From Candidatus Odinarchaeota archaeon (GTDB lineage Archaea; Asgardarchaeota; Baldrarchaeia; Baldrarchaeales; DXJG01): DNA of 8,736 nt. The stretch's first letter is position 1; every line of letters starts with the position of its first letter. The DNA lies in NCBI GenBank assembly GCA_021158895.1, contig JAGGSW010000003.1, positions 1 through 8,736 of the forward strand, written 5' to 3'. Below the pieces are notes generated by a model. It did no database searches. It saw nothing but the letters and a program-made list of their open reading frames with translations, and was not told where the DNA came from. The translations under genes and the position numbers were made by a program. Below, one piece after another: positions 1 through 4,539 of the stretch.

Positions 1-19
1 GTAAATTGGTTTATTGATT

Positions 20-31
20 AAATTTAAATTG
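20..31 (+). promoter_or_regulatory. Candidate TATA box of the winged-helix gene
   Basis: An AT-only run contains the 10-bp palindrome AATTTAAATT (21-30). It lies about 25-30 bp before the region where a transcript for the GTG at 77 or 95 would be expected to start. The base composition of the surroundings makes chance occurrence easy, so this is tentative. A short inverted repeat GTATC (38-42)/GATAC (53-57) follows and could be an operator. Confidence 0.3.
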
Positions 32-85
32 TATTAAGTATCAAATTATGTAGATACGTCCCGCGGTCGGAGGTAGGTGACATGT

Positions 86-90
86 GGAGG
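86..90 (+). promoter_or_regulatory. Ribosome binding site GGAGG favouring the GTG start at 95
   Basis: GGAGG ends four bases before GTG 95-97. A second site, GGAGGT at 69-74, sits two bases before GTG 77 but eight bases before an out-of-frame ATG at 82. The two sites therefore support different starts, and the first may serve the short ORF at 82-117. Confidence 0.5.
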
Positions 91-94
91 AATA

Positions 95-328
95 GTGTTT
101 GCAAGGAAACTGTATAATGCTCCACCATCAGTAAAATACATATATCGCCTTTTAGAACTAATTGGTCCCATGAGCAGAACAAAAATTGAGGAAGAAAGTC
201 TTTTACCACCCAGAACAGTTGGATACGCCCTCAGAATTTTACTTGAAAAAAGATTAATTACAAAAGTCAAAAATACAAAGGACAAAAGAAAAATATCATA
301 TAAAATAAATGGAACAATCGCTTTCTAG
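95..328 (+). CDS. Small winged-helix DNA-binding protein (MarR-like transcriptional regulator)
   Basis: This encodes about 77 residues, essentially one winged helix-turn-helix domain, so it is likely a DNA-binding transcriptional regulator. An N-terminal helix (VKYIYRLLELIG) is followed by a helix-turn-helix in which SRTKIEEESLLP leads into the recognition helix PRTVGYALRILLEKRLI. A lysine-rich wing follows (KNTKDKRKISYKIN). No ligand or dimerisation domain is visible, so target and signal are unknown. The frame is open from a GTG at 77, but I prefer the GTG at 95: it has GGAGG at 86-90, whereas the 77 start has GGAGGT at 69-74 only two bases away. The upstream choice would add MTCGGI. The gene is convergent with the PDO gene, with 5 bp between stop codons. 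Confidence is high for a wHTH protein, moderate for the start and low for any specific regulon. Confidence 0.8.
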   Translation: MFARKLYNAPPSVKYIYRLLELIGPMSRTKIEEESLLPPRTVGYALRILLEKRLITKVKNTKDKRKISYKINGTIAF

Positions 329-333
329 CAGTT

Positions 334-990
334 TCACACGTTTGATGTCCCAATCTCTATTATTTTTTCCAATAATGCCTTTTCCTTAGGAACACCCACA
401 CTAAAAACTTCCCCTTGATAAGGCTTCGTTGATAACACAACTGTGGGAACAGCCATTACATTAAATTTTTCAGCTATTTCTGGAAACTCATGAGCTTCGA
501 CAACATCCGATATAACTTTACCTTCGCTAGCTATAGCTATTCTATTAGCAATTAAAACAGCGTACGGACAATAAGGACAAGTTGGAGTAATTATAGTCTC
601 AATTCTAACAGTTTTCTTTAAATTCTTAAATTTCTCCACATATTCCTCTGGAATTTGAACCTTCTTTGTTGAGAGAGCCACTATGGTTTCAAGTAATGCC
701 CATCCTTCATGTCCAAGTGGGGCTCCCGTATACCTTACTTCTCCCTTCTCACCCAACAGAATGATTGGTGGTCTTTCAACGCCTAATTTCTCCTTTACTT
801 CCTCTTTGTTTTCCATTTGTTTTATTTCTAGGCTTATCTTCCCTTTAGATAATTCTGCCAAGGTTTTTAGCAATTCTTCAATCGGCCCACATAATTCACA
901 GTTTTCCCCAGTGTACATGATCATTTTAACGTTATCGGTCATTTCTTGTAGTCTCTTTTCCAAGATTTTCTTATCTTTCTCAGATATCAG
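334..990 (-). CDS. Protein disulfide oxidoreductase (PDO, tandem thioredoxin/glutaredoxin-like domains)
   Basis: This is a cytosolic thiol-disulfide oxidoreductase of the archaeal PDO (glutaredoxin-like) family, which makes, breaks or reshuffles protein disulfides and often works with a thioredoxin reductase. Two thioredoxin folds are in tandem. Counted from the TTG at 963, the N-domain carries CELC (C22/C25) with cis-proline region ERPPII (65-66), and the C-domain carries TPTCPYC (C129/C132) with cis-proline AVPT (P173). Both active sites look intact. From TTG the protein is 209 residues, but the frame stays open for 12 codons above it and encodes LISEKDKKI, which resembles the N-terminus of Pyrococcus PDO as I recall it (LISDADKKV). 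AGGAGG at 999-1004 lies eight bases before a CTG at 988-990, so I take CTG as the start (218 residues). The TTG has no good ribosome site. Family certain; start inferred. The family is typical of thermophiles. Confidence 0.9.
   Translation of the reverse strand: MISEKDKKILEKRLQEMTDNVKMIMYTGENCELCGPIEELLKTLAELSKGKISLEIKQMENKEEVKEKLGVERPPIILLGEKGEVRYTGAPLGHEGWALLETIVALSTKKVQIPEEYVEKFKNLKKTVRIETIITPTCPYCPYAVLIANRIAIASEGKVISDVVEAHEFPEIAEKFNVMAVPTVVLSTKPYQGEVFSVGVPKEKALLEKIIEIGTSNV
363..368 (+). terminator. T6 run, likely terminator of the winged-helix gene inside PDO
   Basis: A T6 run lies 35 bases after the winged-helix stop codon and is flanked by a short ATTATT (358-363)/AATAAT pair. Because the genes converge with a 5-bp gap, this terminator would have to lie inside the 3' end of the PDO gene. 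For PDO, the A-rich stretch at about 281-310 gives the matching T-rich strand inside the winged-helix gene. Confidence 0.3.
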
Positions 991-998
991 ACCTTTTT

Positions 999-1004
999 CC
1001 TCCT
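999..1004 (-). promoter_or_regulatory. Shine-Dalgarno AGGAGG deciding the PDO start
   Basis: Read on the minus strand, AGGAGG is followed by eight bases (AAAAAGGT) and then CTG at 990-988. An in-frame TAG at 1003-1005 rules out any start further upstream. The first standard start, TTG at 963-961, is 35 bases away from this site, too far to be served by it. Confidence 0.65.
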
Positions 1005-1029
1005 ATAAGCAAACAACACATATAATCTG

Positions 1030-1038
1030 TCATATACC
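1030..1038 (-). promoter_or_regulatory. Candidate TATA box of the PDO gene
   Basis: Minus-strand sequence GGTATATGA lies about 25 bp before the Shine-Dalgarno site at 999-1004, so transcription would begin near 1005-1012 and give a short leader. A second AT-rich box at 1018-1026 (GATTATATG) is closer and would start transcription inside or beyond the Shine-Dalgarno site, so it fits less well. Confidence 0.3.
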
Positions 1039-1238
1039 ATATTCGAAACATGGGTTAGTAAGATTTCAGTATCACTCTACAGACAATTATTTAAGTTATT
1101 CGGTTGATGCAGCAATAAGACAATATCAATGAACAACGGAAATATTTTCTTGATCTCTAACATAATCATTAAATTTAACTAATTAAATTAAAATAGGAGT
1201 AAAATTTAATGTTAAATTCCAGATTAATAAATTTTCCC

Positions 1239-1248
1239 TTAACGTTAA
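1239..1248. repeat. Palindrome TTAACGTTAA upstream of tgtA
   Basis: A perfect 10-bp palindrome ends seven bases before the tgtA ribosome site (GAGGG, 1255-1259). It is placed where a start site or operator could lie. Being AT-rich apart from the central CG, it may be chance. Confidence 0.35.
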
Positions 1249-1266
1249 CTTGCAGAGGGATTTAAG

Positions 1267-3291
1267 TTGTCATTTGAACTTAAAGATAGGGACGGTCTCG
1301 GTAGAATAGGTATTTTGGAAACTAAGCACGGCAAAGTAGAAACTCCTGTACTAATGCCTGTTATAAATCCTAAAATCCAAACAATCCCAGTTAAAAAGTT
1401 AATAGAGAATTTTAAAGCCAAAATGCTTATAACAAACAGCTATATAATCCATAAAGATCCTCAACTACGTGAAGTCGCCCTAAGTAAAGGCGTACATAAA
1501 TTACTTGAATTCAACGGACCTTTAATGACCGATAGCGGGTCCTTCCAACTTTACATGTATGGAGATGTTCAAATCGATCCTATTGAGATTGTTAGATTTC
1601 AAAGAGATATTGGAAGCGACATAGGTGTAATTTTGGACATTTTTAGAGAACCAGATGTCCCAAAAGAACAAGTTAAAGCCGACATTGAAGAAACTTTAAG
1701 AAGAGCAAAACTCTCGATAAAAGAAAGGGGAGATATGCTCTTAGCGGTTACAGTACAGGGAGGAAAATACTTAGACTTAAGGAAGCACTGCGCAAAGGAA
1801 ATGGCAAAACTAGATGCTGACATTTACCCAATTGGCGGAGTAGTTCCATTCATGGAAAACTACCGATTTAAGGAACTAGTTGAGATTATCATGACCGTTA
1901 AACAACATTTGCCTCCAAGTAAGCCTATTCATCTTTTTGGTTGCGGGCATCCTATGATATTTGCTTTAGCAGTTCTTTTAGGCTGCGATATGTTTGACTC
2001 AGCCTCATATTCAAAGTATGCCTTAGATAACCGTTTAATGTTTCCCACAGGCACAATTCACCTGAGTAATTTGGAATATTTACCATGCAGTTGCCCTATG
2101 TGCTCCAAATACGACGTGTCTGATCTAAGAGAGATGCCAAAAGAAGAAAGAATAAGAAAAATCGCTGAACACAACCTATATGTCAGCTTTGAAGAAATAA
2201 GAAGAGTTAAACAAGCTATTAGAGAAGGTAGTCTTTGGGAACTCGTTGAAATGAGGGTCAGAAGTCACCCTAATCTTTTAGAAGCTTACAGAGTCTTAAA
2301 GAAGTATGTAGACATCTTCGAGCAATATGATCCAATCGTTAAAAAGTCAGCTTTCTTCTACACAGGATCTGAGTCCCTAAACAGACCTGAACCATACAGA
2401 TACGCCAAAAGACTGATAGAAAGATATAGCCCTCCACAATTAGCTTCAATCCTGCTGTTACTACCCGACAAAGGTGTCAAACCGTATACGAAATACTACG
2501 GGGATATACTCAATCAAATTAGAAAAAGAGGGTTGAAAAATGTTCACGTAGCTTTTCTAACAATATTTGGCGTTGTCCCACTGGAATTAGAAGAAGTTTA
2601 CCCGATTCAACAAAGCGTGGCTCCCAATATTTTTGATAAAGATGCGATTTCCTATAACGGAAAACGGTTAGAAGAATACCTTACAAGGAATAATTACAGT
2701 AAAGTCTTCTATCTTAAGGGTATGAACGATTTTGACGAAGTTGTTGAAGAATATTCAAAGAAATTCAAAATTATCATTTTAAATAATGTCAACGAACTAC
2801 CAGTGCATCTTACTGAAACTCTGATCGATAGAAATGAAATTTTAGAAAAATTACGATGTGTTGCCGACTATCAATTTGGAAAAGGCGCTGGTAAAGCCCT
2901 ATTCAAAAAGGGTAAAATCACGTGGAAAAGATCAAGAGAAACCGGAAAAATAAGATATATTTACAAGGATGGCGAACTCTTGTTATCACTCGTACCTACA
3001 TCTGGATTTTTCACCCTAACCATTAAAGCAGCCAAAATATTGCTAGAGAGCTTTAAACCACCTAAACTAAGAGTAACAGTTAGCACAGATGCTGAACCGT
3101 TTGTTAAGAAAGGGCGCAGTGTATTCTCAAAGTTTGTAGTTGACAATGACCCTGAAATAAGACCTGGAGAAGAGGTTATTGTCGTGAACAGAGAGGATGA
3201 TATTTTAGCGATCGGGAAATCTATACTTGCCGGAACAGAGTTTTCTTTCTTTAAAAAGGGTGTTGCCGTAAAAATCAGAAAAACTGTATAA
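1267..3291 (+). CDS. tgtA: Archaeosine tRNA-guanine transglycosylase (arcTGT)
   Basis: This enzyme exchanges guanine at position 15 in the D-arm of archaeal tRNAs for preQ0, the first tRNA-bound step to archaeosine. The protein has 674 residues, longer than the Pyrococcus horikoshii enzyme (about 580). Residues 1-350 form the TIM-barrel catalytic domain. It carries MTDSGSF with D89 (general acid/base position), the substrate-loop region IGGVVPF (189-195), FGCGHP (224-229), and MFDSASY with D244 (nucleophile by alignment with bacterial TGT MFD). Zinc ligands are C274, C276, C279 and H302. Archaeal C1 and C2 domains cover about 355-597, and the PUA RNA-binding domain covers about 598-672. The start is TTG, preceded by GAGGG at 1255-1259 with a seven-base gap; the frame closes at a TAA at 1246-1248, so no earlier start exists. 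All key residues are present, so I expect an active single-chain enzyme. Confidence 0.96.
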   Translation: MSFELKDRDGLGRIGILETKHGKVETPVLMPVINPKIQTIPVKKLIENFKAKMLITNSYIIHKDPQLREVALSKGVHKLLEFNGPLMTDSGSFQLYMYGDVQIDPIEIVRFQRDIGSDIGVILDIFREPDVPKEQVKADIEETLRRAKLSIKERGDMLLAVTVQGGKYLDLRKHCAKEMAKLDADIYPIGGVVPFMENYRFKELVEIIMTVKQHLPPSKPIHLFGCGHPMIFALAVLLGCDMFDSASYSKYALDNRLMFPTGTIHLSNLEYLPCSCPMCSKYDVSDLREMPKEERIRKIAEHNLYVSFEEIRRVKQAIREGSLWELVEMRVRSHPNLLEAYRVLKKYVDIFEQYDPIVKKSAFFYTGSESLNRPEPYRYAKRLIERYSPPQLASILLLLPDKGVKPYTKYYGDILNQIRKRGLKNVHVAFLTIFGVVPLELEEVYPIQQSVAPNIFDKDAISYNGKRLEEYLTRNNYSKVFYLKGMNDFDEVVEEYSKKFKIIILNNVNELPVHLTETLIDRNEILEKLRCVADYQFGKGAGKALFKKGKITWKRSRETGKIRYIYKDGELLLSLVPTSGFFTLTIKAAKILLESFKPPKLRVTVSTDAEPFVKKGRSVFSKFVVDNDPEIRPGEEVIVVNREDDILAIGKSILAGTEFSFFKKGVAVKIRKTV

Positions 3292-3316
3292 TATATTTTT
3301 ATGTCTTCAAGAAGAC
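3292..3316 (+). terminator. Probable tgtA terminator region with GTCTTC-AA-GAAGAC repeat
   Basis: Directly after the tgtA stop comes an AT-rich stretch with a T5 run (3296-3300), the kind of U-tract at which archaeal RNA polymerase terminates. It is followed by a perfect interrupted palindrome, GTCTTC (3303-3308), AA, GAAGAC (3311-3316). The palindrome lies after the T-run, so it is not a bacterial-style terminator; it could stabilise the 3' end or bind a protein. Confidence 0.4.
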
Positions 3317-3387
3317 TTAACGAAACAGTAAAACAACAACAGGGATTTCCATTAAGTTTCAGCTTTCTTTTCCTCGTCATGGAAAGA

Positions 3388-3397
3388 TTTTTATAAA
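3388..3397 (+). promoter_or_regulatory. TATA box of the small GTPase gene
   Basis: TTTTTATAAA, preceded by purine-rich GGAAAGA (3381-3387) that could act as the BRE, is the clearest promoter-like box in this gap. Transcription would start near 3415-3423, giving a leader of about 100 bases. The predicted start falls inside the inverted repeat at 3412-3435. Confidence 0.55.
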
Positions 3398-3411
3398 GGT
3401 TTTCACTAATC

Positions 3412-3435
3412 TTGTAGTAACAGTTAGTACTACAA
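3412..3435. repeat. Inverted repeat TTGTAGTA-N8-TACTACAA at the GTPase promoter
   Basis: Two perfect 8-bp arms (3412-3419 and 3428-3435) flank an 8-base spacer. The repeat sits about 15-40 bp downstream of the TATA box, over the expected transcription start. It could be an operator for a dimeric regulator or a hairpin at the 5' end of the mRNA. The arms are mixed in composition, which makes chance less likely than for the AT-only repeats nearby. Confidence 0.5.
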
Positions 3436-3519
3436 CAAATTTCGTTAAAAATGGTTACGTAGAGAATGACTCTCCCTGTCTTGTCTTGTTGTATATTAAG
3501 ATAAAAGGAGATACTAGGA

Positions 3520-4287
3520 TTGACAAACAGAAGTTTCTTATTTAAAATAGTACTTATCGGCGACGGGGGCGTAGGCAAAACAACACTACGTAGAAGATGG
3601 ATGGGGGAAGGATTTGTCACATCATACATATTGACAGTTGGTGCAGACTTTGCTGTAAAAACCCTTAACACCCCCTACGGTCATGAGGTTAAATTCCAAA
3701 TATGGGACCTTGGTGGGCAACCTCATTTTAAAGAAGTTAGAAAAACTTTTTATGCTGGTACAGCCGGCGCACTGGTTGTTTATGATGTTACTGACCGAAA
3801 AAGCTACAACAACGTATTTGGCTGGATCGAAGAAATGTTAAAACATGTAAAGCAGAAGGTTCCTATAGTTTTAGTAGGAAACAAAATAGATCTAAGAAAT
3901 AATGTACCAGATGCAATAACAACCGAAGAAGGAATAAATCTTAGAAAAGAAATCACCGAAAAGTATGGTTTAGATGTTTTATTCATCGAAACATCCGCAA
4001 AAACTGGTGAGAATGTAGATAAAGCCTTTCAAGGGATGGCAAAGTTACTATTACATCAACTAGGAGTGATAGAGTTAAAAGAAGAAGAAAAGATTCCAGT
4101 TATATCACCGGCATCAAGTCAATCGGAGGTTACAGAGGCAACTTCTGAAATTAGTGTTGATCCAAGGGGTCTCTTAAATGAAATATGCCGAATTCTTGGG
4201 TTTGACGAAACTGAGTGGCAAAATGAACCTCAAAAGATATTAACAAAAATAAAAGAAATTGTAAGTAAGATGAACGAGACAAATTAG
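3520..4287 (+). CDS. Rab/Ras-like small GTPase with C-terminal extension
   Basis: This is a small GTP-binding switch protein; its partners are unknown. All five G motifs are present: P-loop GDGGVGKT (14-21), switch I threonine T39 in ILTVGADF, WDLGGQPHF (62-70) with D63 and Q67, NKID (121-124) and TSAK (158-161). The overall layout is Rab-like, but switch II reads DLGGQP as in Arf/Arl8 proteins rather than the Rab DTAGQE. The G domain ends near residue 180. Then come an acidic, Ser/Thr/Pro-rich linker (185-212) and a probably helical tail (214-252, DPRGLLNEICRILGF onward). The C-terminus is MNETN, with no CaaX or double-cysteine signal, so prenylation is not expected. The TTG start follows GGAGAT (3507-3512); an in-frame TAA at 3502-3504 precludes an earlier start. 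It appears to be a single-gene unit. Such GTPases are abundant in Asgard archaea but not exclusive to them. Confidence 0.92.
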   Translation: MTNRSFLFKIVLIGDGGVGKTTLRRRWMGEGFVTSYILTVGADFAVKTLNTPYGHEVKFQIWDLGGQPHFKEVRKTFYAGTAGALVVYDVTDRKSYNNVFGWIEEMLKHVKQKVPIVLVGNKIDLRNNVPDAITTEEGINLRKEITEKYGLDVLFIETSAKTGENVDKAFQGMAKLLLHQLGVIELKEEEKIPVISPASSQSEVTEATSEISVDPRGLLNEICRILGFDETEWQNEPQKILTKIKEIVSKMNETN

Positions 4288-4301
4288 CAAAATCTATTTT
4301 T
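4288..4301 (+). terminator. T-run terminator after the GTPase gene
   Basis: CTATTTTTATAA immediately after the stop codon contains a T5 run (4297-4301), adequate for archaeal U-tract termination. No hairpin precedes it. Confidence 0.35.
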
Positions 4302-4388
4302 ATAATCTAGTTTTCACAGATGAAAAGACATACACCCGAATTTTATAGTATAACATCAGAAATTAACATTTGAATTTGAATCGAGACA

Positions 4389-4398
4389 TCTTTATATT
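4389..4398 (+). promoter_or_regulatory. Candidate TATA box of the Ca2+-ATPase gene
   Basis: TCTTTATATT matches the archaeal TATA consensus well and would start transcription near 4418-4424, leaving a leader of about 120 bases. A second candidate, CATATAATT (4472-4480), would give a short leader of about 35 bases. Sequence alone does not decide between them. Confidence 0.45.
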
Positions 4399-4409
4399 GC
4401 GTAGCAATA
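4395..4409. repeat. Inverted repeat TATTGC-GTA-GCAATA overlapping the TATA box
   Basis: Perfect 6-bp arms (4395-4400, 4404-4409) with a 3-base centre begin inside the TATA box at 4389-4398. A protein bound here would block TBP/TFB or polymerase, so it is a candidate operator. It is short, so confidence is modest. Confidence 0.4.
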
Positions 4410-4450
4410 AGATAGAGAACTAACAAGGTAAAACATCGATTATTTAAAGC

Positions 4451-4485
4451 GTGTTAATTGTTTCGGATAAGCATATAATTAACAC
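4451..4485 (+). promoter_or_regulatory. Leader hairpin or operator upstream of the Ca2+-ATPase
   Basis: Perfect 9-bp arms GTGTTAATT (4451-4459) and AATTAACAC (4477-4485) can be extended inward by a G-U and a T-A pair to leave a 13-base loop. If transcription starts at the upstream TATA box, this is a stem-loop in the 5' leader about 55 bases before the start codon. If the downstream TATA candidate (4472-4480) is used, it is DNA flanking the promoter. I do not recognise a known riboswitch class. Confidence 0.4.
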
Positions 4486-4527
4486 TTAGAGGATCCGACG
4501 TTTAGCGTTAAAACCTAGCTTCGAGAT

Positions 4528-4533
4528 GGTGAT
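4528..4533 (+). promoter_or_regulatory. Shine-Dalgarno GGTGAT of the Ca2+-ATPase
   Basis: GGTGAT is a perfect match to the outer part of the site complementary to the archaeal 16S tail (AGGAGGTGAT) and ends six bases before ATG 4540. This supports that ATG. GGT (4528-4530) could also pair with ACC (4535-4537) across a four-base loop, a very weak hairpin. Confidence 0.6.
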
Positions 4534-4539
4534 AACCCC

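Larger units (their letters stand above)
991..1266. other. Divergent intergenic region between PDO and tgtA
   Basis: These 276 bp hold the control regions of two divergent genes. Near the left end are the PDO ribosome site and TATA candidates. The right half (about 1165-1235) is extremely AT-rich, with several possible TATA boxes for tgtA that I cannot rank, and a spaced inverted pair AATTTAAC (1172-1179)/GTTAAATT (1211-1218). A perfect palindrome TTAACGTTAA occupies 1239-1248. I find no coding region with ribosome site and conserved features, no tRNA and no clear C/D box RNA. The only ORFs are under about 20 codons or antisense to PDO. Confidence 0.6.

Noticed and set aside
683..1132. 149-codon plus-strand ORF
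   Set aside because: It is antisense to PDO and the divergent region, shows no family features, and is composed of shadow-frame residues rich in S, F and P.
3466..3504. 12-residue upstream ORF (MTLPVLSCCILR) in the GTPase leader
   Set aside because: It has no good ribosome site and is short enough to be chance. It ends 15 bases before the TTG start, so it deserves a look only if conserved.
2961..3671. 236-codon minus-strand ORF
   Set aside because: It overlaps tgtA and the GTPase gene, both with strong family motifs, and spans the promoter region. Its sequence has no recognisable domain.
4288..4539. tRNA or C/D box RNA gene in the ATPase leader
   Set aside because: No cloverleaf, no paired RUGAUGA and CUGA boxes at suitable spacing; only isolated GATGA- or GTGAT-like words.
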